Assembly (NCBI RefSeq): GCF_017168335.1
Contig: NZ_JABFAU010000004.1
Location: 144,210 to 208,209, forward strand
Source of the DNA: Rhodococcus sp. KRD162
GTDB taxonomy: Bacteria > Actinomycetota > Actinomycetes > Mycobacteriales > Mycobacteriaceae
Reading direction: 5' to 3'
DNA: 64,000 nt
Part shown: positions 17,033 through 26,465 of the stretch, one piece after another
How the letters are laid out: every line of letters begins with the position of its first letter
Position numbering within the stretch: the first letter of the stretch is position 1
The notes under the pieces: model-generated
Seen by the model: the letters and a program-made list of their open reading frames with translations, nothing else
Databases searched by the model: none
What the model was told of the DNA's origin: nothing
Translations under genes and position numbers: made by a program

Positions 17033-18018
17033 GCGGCGATCCGTACTCGTGGATCGATCGCGGCGGTCGCGGCATCGGACAGTGCCGAGCCGAGCAGAAC
17101 TGCCAATGCCGCGGCGGTCGTCGTCGCCGCCATCAGCGAGAAGTCCAGTGCTGCAGCCGATTGCACCAGCGCGTTCGCCATCCCGGGCCAGCCGAACACG
17201 GTCTCGACGATGGCCGCACCCGCGATGAGTTCGGGTAACCGCGTGCCCAGCAGTGCCAACGTCGGAGCCACCGACGTCGGCAGCACGTGCCCACGCAACA
17301 GCGCCCATCCGTAGATCCCGCGGGACCGCGCCGCGCGCACCGCATCGGACTCGGTCGAGTCGACCACCGCAGCCCGCATGGCCAGCAGTAGCCAGGGGAT
17401 CTGCGAGACGGTGAGCGCGATGAGCGGAAGCACGGCGTGCGCGGCGATCCCGGCGGCCGAGTACGTGGTGCCCGGTGCCCGTGCCCCCGAGGTGGGAAAC
17501 CACCGGAGGGTCACTGCGAACACCGAGACCAGGACGAGCGACACCACGAACGGGGGCACGGCCGCGAAGGTCGCGGACAGAACCGAGCATGCCCGGTCGA
17601 GCAGTCCGCCGCGGCGCATCCCGGCCGACGAACCCAGTACGACGGCGATCGCAGTGGCCAGAATCAGTGCGAGACCCGACAGGCCGAGAGTGAAGGGCAG
17701 ACGTTCGGCAAGAACCGTCGAGACCGGGAGGGATTGGGTGGACGACCACCCGAGGTCGCCGTGCAGCAGATCGGTCAGCCAGGTCCACCACGCGGTGTAC
17801 CAGGGTTGCTCCGTTCCGTACGCGTCTCGAAGTTGCTGCCGCTGCGACAGAGTCGCACTCTGGTAGCTGTCACCGAGGTACGCCGCGAGCGGGTCGAGAG
17901 GCGACGCCGACGCCAGAGCGAACATGGCGGCCGAGACCGCGACGACCGTCGGGATCGCGATACCCGCACGGACGGCGAGGATCCGCCCCGCTGTGCCGCC
18001 CCGTGTCCTACTGCGCAC
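17029..18018 (-). CDS. ABC importer permease, DppB/NikB-like
   Basis: 329 residues. It begins with a membrane helix (GIAIPTVVAVSAAMFALA), has the YGTEQPWYTAWWTWLTDLLHGDLGWS segment diagnostic of DppB proteins, and the EAA loop VRAARSRGIYGWALLRGH. The GTG at 18018 overlaps the end of the binding-protein gene by 11 bases and is the best placed start; upstream in-frame sequence is inside that gene. Partner of the DppC-like permease. Confidence 0.89.
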   Translation of the reverse strand: MRSRTRGGTAGRILAVRAGIAIPTVVAVSAAMFALASASPLDPLAAYLGDSYQSATLSQRQQLRDAYGTEQPWYTAWWTWLTDLLHGDLGWSSTQSLPVSTVLAERLPFTLGLSGLALILATAIAVVLGSSAGMRRGGLLDRACSVLSATFAAVPPFVVSLVLVSVFAVTLRWFPTSGARAPGTTYSAAGIAAHAVLPLIALTVSQIPWLLLAMRAAVVDSTESDAVRAARSRGIYGWALLRGHVLPTSVAPTLALLGTRLPELIAGAAIVETVFGWPGMANALVQSAAALDFSLMAATTTAAALAVLLGSALSDAATAAIDPRVRIAA

Positions 18019-19600
18019 GTGTCCACGCCGCCAGGTGCCACCACGGACCCCACGAGACACCGTGCGAGTGCGGTTCGAGTATCGGAGGGCTCTGGTTCCA
18101 GCCGAGATCGCGATACGCGTAGGCGTGGTCGAGAAACGCGAGGAACACCGAGGACGGCTGCTCGACGTAGAGCTGTTGGATCCGCCGGTATCGAGCGTCG
18201 TTCTCGGGTCCGGACGCGGAATCGCGTGCCTGCTGCAACAAGTCGTCCATACCCGGCGCGGTGAAGTTGCCGGGGTTGGCATAGGGCGAGGAGTCCGCCA
18301 CGCGGGTGTGCAAGGTGTCGAACACCTGGGAGTCGATGCTGTACGGGGTGTCGCCGCCGCCGAGCAGCACTGCCGAGTCGCCGAGGCGGGTCTCGATCTC
18401 GTCCCACCCTGTGCCGCGGGGCCGCACCTCGATACCCACCGGTTGCATGGCGGCGGCGAAGGCCACCGCGAGATCCCGTCGCACGGAATCCTGGGCATTG
18501 TAGAGAAGCTCGAACGACGCAGTGGCACCGTCCTTCTCGCGGACGCCGCCTGCGCCGGCGCGCCACCCTGCGGCATCGAGGACGGACTCGGCGGCGGACA
18601 GGTCGAACGGGAACACTGCTGTCGGCTCGTAGGCCTCGCCGTAGACCGCGGCCACCGGTGTGCTCGCGGGGCGTCCGTATCCACCGAGAACATCGTCGAC
18701 CATGCCGCTGCGATCGACGGCGAGGTTCATCGCTATCCGGGCCTGCGGGTCGGATGTGAACGCATTGCCCGCCGGGAGCGAGACCCCGCGCCAGTCAGCA
18801 GATTTCACCCCGACCGTTCTGACGTCGTCGCGTCCGTCGAGCGCTGCGACGGCAGTGGGAGGCAGTGAAGTGCCGGAGACCTCGCCCGTGGCGACGCGCT
18901 GCACGCGGGTGTTGTCGTCCGGGGTGTAGGTGATCACCAGTCGTCTCACCTGCGGGGCCTCGCCCCAATAGTCCTCACGTGCGGTGAAGACGGCCTGATC
19001 CGCACGCAGGCTGTCCAGAATGTACGGTCCGGTTCCGACGGGTTCGGTGTTCAGCGCCCAGTCGGCCGCGGGTGCCTGCTCGATGCGCTCCGACGGAGCG
19101 ATGCCGAGCAGAAGGTACGGCGAGGGATCTGCGTCGGTGTTCATCGTGACCACGACGGCATCGGATCCATCGGCGACGACTTTGGTGATCGGATCGAAGT
19201 CCGTCGAGATCTCGGATGCGACGATCGGATTTTTCACGGCCTCGTAGGTGCTCACCACGTCCGCGGAGTCGAACGCGGTACCGTCCGAGAAAGCGACGTC
19301 CGCGCGCAAGGCCACTCGCCACTGTCGCGGCGCGATCTGGATCGGGGCCGAGTCCGCCAGGGACGGAACGAGATCGGGAAGTGTGGAGTCGGAATCGGCA
19401 TCGGGGCGCAGTAATCCCTCGTAGATCGGGGAGACGCCGAGTGCTCCGTATCCGGACACCGGACTGAACCCGCCGAGTTCCTGGCTGTCGGCCAACACGA
19501 TCGCCTCGCCGGCGTCGTCCTCGGAGGCTGATGCGCATCCTGCGGCGGTGAGGGCGAGAGCAACGGCGAGGCCCAGAACTCGGGCGATGGACGGTTTCAC
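18008..19600 (-). CDS. ABC importer solute-binding lipoprotein (SBP_bac_5, NikA/DppA-like)
   Basis: A 530-residue family 5 binding protein with a lipobox ending at Cys22 (LTAAGC), so a secreted lipid-anchored receptor. Conserved blocks include PIYEGLLRPD, FSDGTAFDSADVVSTYEAVKNP, EPVGTGPYIL and VDRSGMVDDVLGG. GTG start with GGAG 6 bases upstream. It leads a five-gene operon and diverges from an ArsR metal sensor with a perfect palindrome between, which favours nickel, cobalt, zinc or a metallophore complex over peptides as cargo (inference). Confidence 0.9.
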   Translation of the reverse strand: MKPSIARVLGLAVALALTAAGCASASEDDAGEAIVLADSQELGGFSPVSGYGALGVSPIYEGLLRPDADSDSTLPDLVPSLADSAPIQIAPRQWRVALRADVAFSDGTAFDSADVVSTYEAVKNPIVASEISTDFDPITKVVADGSDAVVVTMNTDADPSPYLLLGIAPSERIEQAPAADWALNTEPVGTGPYILDSLRADQAVFTAREDYWGEAPQVRRLVITYTPDDNTRVQRVATGEVSGTSLPPTAVAALDGRDDVRTVGVKSADWRGVSLPAGNAFTSDPQARIAMNLAVDRSGMVDDVLGGYGRPASTPVAAVYGEAYEPTAVFPFDLSAAESVLDAAGWRAGAGGVREKDGATASFELLYNAQDSVRRDLAVAFAAAMQPVGIEVRPRGTGWDEIETRLGDSAVLLGGGDTPYSIDSQVFDTLHTRVADSSPYANPGNFTAPGMDDLLQQARDSASGPENDARYRRIQQLYVEQPSSVFLAFLDHAYAYRDLGWNQSPPILEPHSHGVSWGPWWHLAAWTRAQ

Positions 19601-19630
19601 GGACTACTCCACGGTGCGGGCTCGATCAGG

Positions 19631-19654
19631 ATATGTGTCCAAGTGGACACATAT
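19631..19654. promoter_or_regulatory. Perfect palindromic ArsR operator
   Basis: Arms ATATGTGTCCA (19631-19641) and TGGACACATAT (19644-19654) are exact reverse complements around AG. The element lies 31 bases upstream of the binding-protein GTG and about 53 bases upstream of the ArsR ATG. Its size and position fit an ArsR/SmtB operator controlling both the importer and the sensor. Confidence 0.82.
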
Positions 19655-19706
19655 TGTGTGCCGTAGCGTAACAGCAGTATTCGAAACCAGCAGCGCGGGA
19701 GAATCG

Positions 19707-20003
19707 ATGAGCGACAGCGACGACATCGAACAATGGTCGGCACGCTTTGCCGTGCTGTCCGATCCGACACGGTTGCGTCTGATCAGCTACATGCACGAGA
19801 AATCCGGTGCCACTGTCGCGGAACTCGCTGCCGCCGTGGGGGTCACCGAGAACGCGGCATCGCAATCGCTCCGCGCACTCAGAGCCCGCGGGTGGGTCGA
19901 CACCACGAAGTCGGGCCGCACGGTGCACTATCGGGTGGTCGCCGACGCCATCGTGCACCGCATCCTGCACGACATCATGGGCGCGAAGCACCGGCACGGC
20001 TGA
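19707..20003 (+). CDS. ArsR/SmtB-family metal-sensing repressor
   Basis: 98 residues: winged helix in FAVLSDPTRLRLISYM, recognition region VTENAASQSLRALRARGWV, wing SGRTVHYRV. The last helix carries His84, His88 and a His95-x-His97 tail; the His84-x10-His95 spacing resembles the alpha-5 metal site of SmtB/NmtR-type sensors. There is no CVC motif of the arsenic or cadmium type. ATG 19707 follows a GGGAGAA-like site. It most likely represses the divergent importer in response to Ni, Co or Zn. Confidence 0.85.
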   Translation: MSDSDDIEQWSARFAVLSDPTRLRLISYMHEKSGATVAELAAAVGVTENAASQSLRALRARGWVDTTKSGRTVHYRVVADAIVHRILHDIMGAKHRHG

Positions 20004-20092
20004 TCCGTCGGAACCGCCAAGATCCCCATGTTCTCCGAGTCCGATGGTATCGAGACCGGTGCAGAGCGGTGCACGCGCAGTGTGGTTGTCCC

Positions 20093-21505
20093 TCAGCGAA
20101 CGAGGTACGGCGATACCGAACTTCGGTGCTCGTCGATGTCGAGATCCTTGCCCAGCGGCGGGAAAGCGCGTTGCGGGCAATTCGCCCGCTCGCACACCCG
20201 GCAACCTGCGCCGATCGGTGTCGCGGCCGCAGAACCCTGCACGTCCAGACCGTCGGCGTACACCAGCCTGCCTGCGTGGCGTAGCTCGCAACCGAGACCG
20301 ATGGCGAAGGTCTTGCCGGGCTGACCGTATCGCGCGGCGCGACGCTCGACGGTGCGCGCGATCCACAGATAGTTGCGGCCGTCGGGCATCTCGGCGATCT
20401 GGGTCATGATCTTGCCCGGGTAGGCGAAGGTTTCGTACACATTCCACAGCGGACAGGTTCCGCCACTCGACGAGAAATGAAAACCTGTGGCGGACTGCCG
20501 TTTGGACATGTTCCCAGCGCGGTCGACTCGGACGAACGAGAACGGCACACCCCGCAACTCAGGTCTCTGCAACGTGGAGAGTCGGTGACAGATGGTCTCG
20601 TAGCTGACCGAGAAGAACGCCGAAAGCCGCTCGATGTCGTACCGGAAATCCTCGGCTACATCGTGAAACTGGTGATACGGCAACACCGTTGCGGCAGCGA
20701 AGTAGTTGGCGAAGCCGAGCACCGCCAACTTCTTCGAGGACTCGCTGGAGAAGTTCCCCTCCTCGGCCATCCGCTCGAGCAGGTCTCCGCATTCGAGGTA
20801 CGCCAACTCGGCGGCGAACCGGAACACCTTCTGACCACCGGACAGGTGTGGTGATATCTCGAGTACGCGCGTCTGCTGATCGAATCGGTGTAGTACGTTC
20901 TCGCCGAGGTCGATGCGATTGACGATCTGTACATCGTGCACGGTCCGTAGTCGCTTGGCGATCTCGCCGCCCAGGTCCGCGCGATGGAAGCGAATCCTCG
21001 ACGTGAGCGCCTCCGCGGCGGTGTCCAGATCGTGTAGGTAGTTCTGCCGCTGGTAGAAGTAGTCGCGCACTTCCTCGTGCGGCTTGCTGATCGAACCACT
21101 GCCACTGCCATCGGAGAAGCGCTCCTCGGTAGCGGCGAGCAGCTGAGCCGTCGTATTGCGGTATCGGCGATGCATGTTGACCATCGCCCGCGCCAACTGC
21201 GGGTGCGAGCTGACCATCTGGGCGATCTCATGGGCGTCGGCGTCGATACCCATGTCTTGATCGAGCGCCACCTCGCGGAGTTCGGCGACCAATCTGGTGT
21301 CGTCCTCGGAGGAGAAGAACGAGGTGTCGACGCCGAAGACCTCGGAGATGCGGAGCAGTACCGGCACCGTCAGCGGACGCACATCGTGTTCGATCTGGTT
21401 GAGATAGCTGGCCGAGATGCCGAGCTTCTGGGCCAACGACACCTGGCTCATGCTGCGTTCGCTGCGAAGCTGCCGAAGCCGCACGCCGACGAAGGTTTTC
21501 GACAT
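20093..21505 (-). CDS. ramB: RamB/ScfR-type regulator of acetate metabolism
   Basis: 470 residues: N-terminal XRE helix-turn-helix (VRLRQLRSERSMSQVSLAQKL, SASYLNQIEHDVRP), a helical middle, the ImmA/IrrE-like domain (YLECGDLLERMAEEGNFS), and a C-terminal DUF2083 block with a Cys cluster (GAGCRVCERANCPQRAFP). This is the architecture of RamB, which controls the glyoxylate cycle in corynebacteria and mycobacteria. aceA lies 1 kb away, matching the Rv0465c-Rv0467 arrangement I recall. TTNGCAA-type elements occur upstream of both genes. Confidence 0.92.
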   Translation of the reverse strand: MSKTFVGVRLRQLRSERSMSQVSLAQKLGISASYLNQIEHDVRPLTVPVLLRISEVFGVDTSFFSSEDDTRLVAELREVALDQDMGIDADAHEIAQMVSSHPQLARAMVNMHRRYRNTTAQLLAATEERFSDGSGSGSISKPHEEVRDYFYQRQNYLHDLDTAAEALTSRIRFHRADLGGEIAKRLRTVHDVQIVNRIDLGENVLHRFDQQTRVLEISPHLSGGQKVFRFAAELAYLECGDLLERMAEEGNFSSESSKKLAVLGFANYFAAATVLPYHQFHDVAEDFRYDIERLSAFFSVSYETICHRLSTLQRPELRGVPFSFVRVDRAGNMSKRQSATGFHFSSSGGTCPLWNVYETFAYPGKIMTQIAEMPDGRNYLWIARTVERRAARYGQPGKTFAIGLGCELRHAGRLVYADGLDVQGSAAATPIGAGCRVCERANCPQRAFPPLGKDLDIDEHRSSVSPYLVR

Positions 21506-21544
21506 ATCGCCAGGCTACGCCTGCGAAGAAATGCGTTAGCACCG

Positions 21545-21594
21545 TTGGCAAATGCTGTTGGGTCACAATTGGGTGTTCATCGGGAACATTTGCC
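21545..21594. promoter_or_regulatory. Candidate RamB autoregulatory site
   Basis: TTGGCAAATG (21545-21554) and its inverted partner CATTTGCC (21587-21594) lie 40-90 bases upstream of the ramB start. The TTNGCAA core resembles the TTTGCAA-containing RamB motif known from Corynebacterium glutamicum. Autoregulation is inferred. Confidence 0.45.
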
Positions 21595-21604
21595 GAAGTA
21601 AAGG

Positions 21605-21620
21605 CGTATACCGGTATACG
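21605..21620. promoter_or_regulatory. 16-bp perfect palindrome upstream of SPW-like gene
   Basis: CGTATACCGGTATACG is a perfect 16-base palindrome 32 bases before the ATG of the membrane protein gene at 21652. It could be an operator for an unidentified regulator. Confidence 0.4.
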
Positions 21621-21651
21621 GGTTATTCGCACAGCACCTCGAGGAGCGGTC

Positions 21652-22056
21652 ATGTCCAAGCATCAACGCACATGGGAAATCGTCAGGGACGTCGTCGTAT
21701 TCATCACCGGAGCTGTTCTCGTCGGGTCCACCGTCTGGCTCCCGGTTCAGGGAGTTCAGGAGGTCACCGGAGCGATCCTGGTCCTCGGGATTCTCGCGGC
21801 ATCGACCGCGCTGTGGGCCATCGGATCCTCGTCGAGGCAGAGCCACTGGGCTCACGTCGGTCTCGGTCTGCTTCTTGTGCTCTCGCCTGCACTGATGGTG
21901 TTCCCGTCCGGGGTACTGGCCGCAGACCTGTTCGCCATCATCGGCGGGCTGGTGATCGCCGCCATGGGAGCCCTCGGTGTGCTCGCCACGCGTCGTGCCC
22001 CGACCACCTCGCGCGTAGTGGCCTCCAGCGACGATAGAACCAGTATTCGCATCTGA
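21652..22056 (+). CDS. SPW-repeat-like four-helix membrane protein
   Basis: 134 residues with four hydrophobic segments: DVVVFITGAVLVGSTVWL, ILVLGILAASTALWAIG, WAHVGLGLLLVLSPALMVF and IIGGLVIAAMGALGVLA. The duplicated W...G...LSP pattern resembles SPW-repeat proteins of unknown function. GAGGAG site at 21641-21646. Followed by a strong hairpin, so it is probably monocistronic. It sits between ramB and aceA but has no obvious metabolic link to them. Confidence 0.78.
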   Translation: MSKHQRTWEIVRDVVVFITGAVLVGSTVWLPVQGVQEVTGAILVLGILAASTALWAIGSSSRQSHWAHVGLGLLLVLSPALMVFPSGVLAADLFAIIGGLVIAAMGALGVLATRRAPTTSRVVASSDDRTSIRI

Positions 22057-22074
22057 TTCGTTCCAACACCCTTC

Positions 22075-22134
22075 ATGCTCCACCTCCGGGGCGTGCGCGA
22101 CGATGGTCGTCCACAGCCCCGGGGAGTGGAGCAT
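22075..22134 (+). terminator. Hairpin terminator after SPW-like gene
   Basis: ATGCTCCAC (22075-22083) pairs exactly with GTGGAGCAT (22126-22134), with a further GC-rich inner stem (tccggggc with gccccgg), followed by TTGTTGTTT. A good intrinsic-type terminator. Confidence 0.7.
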
Positions 22135-22553
22135 TGTTGTTTCGGTGCAGCTCGGGGCCGTGTCATCGATGCTTCGCCCGTCGGAGTGCGTCCATATCCT
22201 GAGACGATACAAGTGTGATCTCCATCACATGCACGTCGAATTCTGACTCGATTCAGACGTCCCCATCAAACCGTACGAGCGTCCGGTAAGAGATTTCGTG
22301 CATTGTGTTCACCAACTGGGGTTTCGTCGCTACTGACGAGTAACCGAGCTGTCCGATCGGCGAGGTTTGTAGCAGTCAAAAATTCGCAACATTAGCAAGG
22401 TGTTCGGGAAAGCTAGCCAAGATTGGCACTAACAACTGGTAGACGCATGTTTTGGGGTGTGCCATTGTTTTGGAGTACACCAGAAGGGCCTGGCAACGAT
22501 GTGAAGATTTGTCTCGAGGCAGGCCGAGAATGCAGAAGAGACTGGAGCTGAAG
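22135..22553 (+). promoter_or_regulatory. Long aceA upstream region
   Basis: About 420 bases without a convincing gene. It is AT-richer than its surroundings and holds two direct TTNGCAA-type elements, TTCGCAA (22383-22389) and TTAGCAA (22392-22398), resembling RamB half-sites. An in-frame upstream ATG (22530, MQKRLELK) exists but lacks homology to isocitrate lyase starts. I see no riboswitch or other RNA fold I recognise. Confidence 0.5.
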
Positions 22554-23843
22554 ATGTCGACCACCGGCACCCCGAAGACCACCGCCGAGATCCAGCAGGA
22601 TTGGGACACCAACCCGCGCTGGAAGGGCGTCACACGCAACTTCACCGCACAGCAGGTCTCCGACCTCCAGGGCACTGTGGTCGAAGAGGCTACGCTGGCG
22701 CGCCGCGGCTCCGAGATCCTCTGGGATCTCGTCAACAACGAGGACTACATCAACTCGCTCGGTGCCCTGACCGGCAACCAGGCCGTGCAGCAGGTTCGCG
22801 CCGGCCTCCAGGCGATCTACCTCTCCGGCTGGCAGGTCGCAGGCGACGCCAACCTCTCGGGCCACACCTACCCGGACCAGAGCCTCTACCCGGCCAACTC
22901 GGTGCCGTCGGTGGTCCGCCGGATCAACAACGCACTCCTGCGCGCAGACGAGATCGCCAAGGTCGAGGGCGACACCGCCGTCAAGAACTGGGTTGCCCCC
23001 ATCGTGGCCGACGCCGAAGCCGGCTTCGGTGGCGCACTGAACGCGTACGAGCTGCAGAAGGCCATGATCGCAGCCGGTGCCGCCGGCGTGCACTGGGAGG
23101 ACCAGCTCGCATCGGAGAAGAAGTGCGGCCACCTCGGTGGCAAGGTGCTCATCCCCACCCAGCAGCACATCCGCACCCTGACCTCTGCGCGTCTGGCCTC
23201 TGACGTCGCCGACGTGCCTTCGGTCATCATCGCCCGTACGGACGCCGAGGCAGCCACGCTGATCACCTCCGATGTCGACGAGCGTGACCGCGAATTCCTG
23301 GACGGAACCCGCACCGCCGAAGGCTTCTTCGGAGTGAAGAACGGCATCGAGCCCTGCATCGCTCGTGCCAAGGCCTACGCACCGTACGCAGACTTGATCT
23401 GGATGGAGACCGGCGTGCCGGATCTCGAGGTCGCCAAGAAGTTCTCCGAGTCGGTTCGCAGTGAATTCCCCGACCAGCTTCTCGCCTACAACTGCTCGCC
23501 TTCGTTCAACTGGAAGGCGCACCTGGACGACGCGACCATCGCGAAGTTCCAGAAGGAGCTCGGCGCAATGGGATTCAAGTTCCAGTTCATCACCCTCGCC
23601 GGCTTCCACTCGCTCAACTACGGCATGTTCGATCTGGCGCACGGCTACGCCCGCGAGGGCATGACCGCGTTCGTCGATCTGCAGGAGCGCGAGTTCAAGG
23701 CTGCCGAGGAGCGCGGCTTCACCGCCATCAAGCACCAGCGTGAGGTCGGCGCGGGCTACTTCGACCGCATCGCCACCACCGTCGACCCCAACACCTCGAC
23801 GGCTGCACTGAAGGGCTCCACCGAAGAAGGACAGTTCCACTAA
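22554..23843 (+). CDS. aceA: Isocitrate lyase
   Basis: A 429-residue isocitrate lyase cleaving isocitrate to glyoxylate and succinate, the entry to the glyoxylate shunt for growth on acetate and fatty acids. Length and start ([17 protein letters not shown]) match mycobacterial Icl1. The catalytic KKCGH motif places the active Cys at residue 191, and the NCSPSFNW substrate loop is intact. GGAG site 6 bases before ATG 22554. Followed by a perfect 13-bp-stem terminator. Regulation by the nearby RamB is expected. Confidence 0.97.
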   Translation: MSTTGTPKTTAEIQQDWDTNPRWKGVTRNFTAQQVSDLQGTVVEEATLARRGSEILWDLVNNEDYINSLGALTGNQAVQQVRAGLQAIYLSGWQVAGDANLSGHTYPDQSLYPANSVPSVVRRINNALLRADEIAKVEGDTAVKNWVAPIVADAEAGFGGALNAYELQKAMIAAGAAGVHWEDQLASEKKCGHLGGKVLIPTQQHIRTLTSARLASDVADVPSVIIARTDAEAATLITSDVDERDREFLDGTRTAEGFFGVKNGIEPCIARAKAYAPYADLIWMETGVPDLEVAKKFSESVRSEFPDQLLAYNCSPSFNWKAHLDDATIAKFQKELGAMGFKFQFITLAGFHSLNYGMFDLAHGYAREGMTAFVDLQEREFKAAEERGFTAIKHQREVGAGYFDRIATTVDPNTSTAALKGSTEEGQFH

Positions 23844-23880
23844 GCAGTTCCGCCTCCCCGGATCTTCAGCGCACCAGTCG

Positions 23881-23910
23881 GGCGGCCCGCAACTTTCGTT
23901 GCGGGCCGCC
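23881..23910 (+). terminator. Terminator after aceA
   Basis: GGCGGCCCGCAAC (23881-23893) and GTTGCGGGCCGCC (23898-23910) form a perfect 13-bp stem with a TTTC loop, 38 bases after the aceA stop. Confidence 0.85.
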
Positions 23911-24006
23911 TGATTCGTATCGTCTGGGTTCTGGGTGCACCTGGCAAGAGTTACCCCCATCTCGCCTCTAGTTGTTGTAGCGCAGGTTATTTCGAAGGAG
24001 TTTGCT

Positions 24007-24882
24007 GTGACGGTCGAGCGGGTGGGGATCGTCGGGGCCGGACAGATGGGCGCGGGCATCGCAGAGGTCTGCGCACGCGCGCACGTCGACGTATTGGTCT
24101 ACGACCAGACTCGGGAACTGACCACAGCCGGGCGGCAGCGCATCCTGCGGTCTCTCGATCGGGGCGTCAGTAGCGGCAAGATCACCGAGCGTGAACGAGA
24201 GAACGCGGCCTGCAGGCTGAGCTTCACCTGCGACCTTTCGGACTTCGCCGATCGCGAGTTGGTGGTCGAGGCGGTACCCGAGGACGAGATGACGAAATCA
24301 GGCATCTTCGCCGAGCTCGACGCCGCCGTATCAGATCCCGGCGCCGTGCTGGCCTCGAACACGTCCTCGATTCCCATCACGGCGCTCGGGTCCGCGACCG
24401 CAGCACCGGACCGCGTCGTGGGTTTGCACTTCTTCAATCCGGTGCCGGTGCTGCCGCTCGTCGAACTCGTCGTCACGGACTCGACCTCGGAGGCCGTTGC
24501 CGGCCGGGCCGAGAGATTCGCAGGCGATGTTCTCGGCAAGCAGGTGGTGCGGTCGGCAGACCGGCCGGGCTTCGTCGTCAACGCATTGCTCGTGCCCTAC
24601 CTGCTGTCGGCGATTCGCATGGTCGAGTCGGGTTTTGCCAGCAAAGAGGACGTCGACAAGGCGACGATGCTCGGACTCGCACACCCGATGGGCCCGCTCG
24701 CCCTCACCGATCTGATCGGCCTCGACACGGTGAAAGCCATCGCAGATTCGATGTACTCGGAATTCGAGGAACCACTGTTCGCAGCCCCTGCTCTGCTGCT
24801 GCGCATGGTCGAGGCCGGGCAGGTGGGCAAGAAGGCCGGAATCGGTTTCTATCGCTACGAGAACGGTCGGGTGACAAAGTAG
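24007..24882 (+). CDS. fadB2: 3-hydroxybutyryl-CoA dehydrogenase
   Basis: 291 residues of the 3-hydroxyacyl-CoA dehydrogenase family, interconverting 3-hydroxybutyryl-CoA and acetoacetyl-CoA with NAD(P). The Rossmann start VGIVGAGQMGAGIAEVCARA, the catalytic His in VGLHFFNPVPVL, and the PGFVVNALLVPYL domain junction are visible. GTG 24007 has a GAAGGAG site. It follows aceA as fadB2 (Rv0468) follows icl1 in M. tuberculosis, linking fatty-acid and acetate metabolism. Confidence 0.94.
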   Translation: MTVERVGIVGAGQMGAGIAEVCARAHVDVLVYDQTRELTTAGRQRILRSLDRGVSSGKITERERENAACRLSFTCDLSDFADRELVVEAVPEDEMTKSGIFAELDAAVSDPGAVLASNTSSIPITALGSATAAPDRVVGLHFFNPVPVLPLVELVVTDSTSEAVAGRAERFAGDVLGKQVVRSADRPGFVVNALLVPYLLSAIRMVESGFASKEDVDKATMLGLAHPMGPLALTDLIGLDTVKAIADSMYSEFEEPLFAAPALLLRMVEAGQVGKKAGIGFYRYENGRVTK

Positions 24883-24973
24883 GGGCCGTCTCGGGCGGGT
24901 CGCCCCGCAGGATCGGACGGAGCGCTATTGTCGGTCTGCCAGTTCACACAAGTCGATCGCAGGGAGCGCATCA

Positions 24974-25249
24974 GTGAGCAAGTCCAAGAAGTCGAACAGT
25001 CTGGTTCCCAAGGCATTCGGAATCGGGTTGGCCGCAACCGGTGCCGCTCACTTCGTGGTTCCCGAGGCCTTCGAGGGAATCACCAAGCTTCCGTTCCCCA
25101 AGGACACTCGAACCTGGATCAGTCGTAACGGAGCGACCGAACTGGCCGTCGGCACCGCGATCGCGTACCCCAAAACTCGTCGGATCGGACTGGTCGGTCT
25201 GGGCGCGTACGTGCTGTGGCTCGGCGCCAATATCGCCAAGAACAGCTGA
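24974..25249 (+). CDS. Small membrane protein, DoxX-like
   Basis: 91 residues: a lysine-rich N-terminus (SKSKKSN), a hydrophobic stretch around FGIGLAATGAAHFVV, and a second around IGLVGLGAYVLWLGANIA. Size and GxAATGAxHF pattern recall small DoxX-like or uncharacterised actinobacterial membrane proteins. GTG start with AGGGAG 7 bases upstream (24961-24966). Role unknown. Confidence 0.75.
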   Translation: MSKSKKSNSLVPKAFGIGLAATGAAHFVVPEAFEGITKLPFPKDTRTWISRNGATELAVGTAIAYPKTRRIGLVGLGAYVLWLGANIAKNS

Positions 25250-25345
25250 CGTTACTGTTGCAAACGACTCGTCCGCGGCAGGAATAGCCTGGTCGAGGCG
25301 CCGGCCTGGTTGCACTCGCACAGATGCGTAGGTAGCAATGTAAAT

Positions 25346-26386
25346 ATGACTTCAGCTACCGCCTACCAGGCCACCGCTCCCGACGCTCCGCTCGAGAAGA
25401 CGACCATCGAGCGACGCGCACTCGGGGCGAACGACATCCTCATCGACGTCAAGTTCGCCGGCATCTGTCACTCCGACATCCACACCGCTCGCAACGAGTG
25501 GGGTGGCACTACCTACCCGGTGGTTCCCGGCCACGAGATCGCGGGCATCGTTGCCGAGGTCGGCTCCGATGTCACCACCCGCAAGGTCGGCGACCGCGTC
25601 GGCGTGGGCTGCTTCGTCGACTCCTGCGGCGAGTGCGCGGCCTGCAAGGACGGCGACGAGCAGTACTGCACCAAGGGCGTCGTCCAGACGTACAACTCCA
25701 AGACCTACGAGGGCGAGTTCACCCACGGTGGCTACTCCACCCAGATCGTCGTCACCGAGAAGTTCGTCCTCGGCATCCCCGAAGGCATCGAGCTCGACGT
25801 CGCCGCGCCCCTGCTGTGCGCAGGCATCACGCTGTACTCGCCGCTCAAGCACTGGGGAGCCGGACCGGGTAAGAAGGTCGCCATCATCGGAATGGGCGGC
25901 CTCGGCCACGTGGGCGTCAAGATCGCCCACGCCATGGGTGCGCACGTGACTGTGCTGAGCCAGACCGACAGCAAGGAAGCCGACGGCAAGGCCTACGGTG
26001 CCGACGAGTACTACGCCACCAAGGGCACCACCGCCCTGAAGGATCTGCAGGGCTCGTTCGACCTCATCCTCAACACCGTGTCGGCCAACCTACCCATGGG
26101 CAAGTACCTGGGACTGCTCGCTCGTAACGGCACGCTCGTCGAGCTCGGCGTTCCCGAGAAGCCACTCGAGGTGCCGGCATTCAACCTGTTGGCCAACCGT
26201 CGCTCGTTCGCAGGCTCGATGGTCGGCGGCATCGCCGAGACCCAGGAAATGTTGGACTTCTGCGCCGAGCACAAGATCGGTGCCGAGATCGAGCTCATCC
26301 CGGGCGACAAGATCAACGAGGCCTACGACCGCGTCGTGGAATCCGATGTGCGCTACCGCTTCGTGATCGACGCAGCGACGCTGTAA
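25346..26386 (+). CDS. adhC: Zinc-dependent NADP alcohol dehydrogenase (AdhC/YahK-like)
   Basis: 346 residues of the cinnamyl-alcohol-dehydrogenase-like medium-chain family, reducing aldehydes with NADPH. Catalytic zinc residues are in [15 protein letters not shown] and GHEIAG; the structural zinc Cys set is [15 protein letters not shown]; the cofactor loop is [18 protein letters not shown] 25346 ([18 protein letters not shown]) matches the family start; upstream in-frame codons are not supported. Ends at a strong bidirectional hairpin. Confidence 0.93.
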   Translation: MTSATAYQATAPDAPLEKTTIERRALGANDILIDVKFAGICHSDIHTARNEWGGTTYPVVPGHEIAGIVAEVGSDVTTRKVGDRVGVGCFVDSCGECAACKDGDEQYCTKGVVQTYNSKTYEGEFTHGGYSTQIVVTEKFVLGIPEGIELDVAAPLLCAGITLYSPLKHWGAGPGKKVAIIGMGGLGHVGVKIAHAMGAHVTVLSQTDSKEADGKAYGADEYYATKGTTALKDLQGSFDLILNTVSANLPMGKYLGLLARNGTLVELGVPEKPLEVPAFNLLANRRSFAGSMVGGIAETQEMLDFCAEHKIGAEIELIPGDKINEAYDRVVESDVRYRFVIDAATL

Positions 26387-26406
26387 CTGTCTCGTTGTAC
26401 GCGTGA

Positions 26407-26446
26407 ATGGTCCATCGACCTGCCCAGACGGGGGTCGATGGACCAT
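26407..26446. terminator. Bidirectional terminator between adhC and ppk2
   Basis: ATGGTCCATCGACC (26407-26420) and GGTCGATGGACCAT (26433-26446) are perfect 14-base arms with a 12-base loop, placed between two convergent genes. Confidence 0.82.
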
Positions 26447-26465
26447 CCACGCCTTCGAAGGGGGT

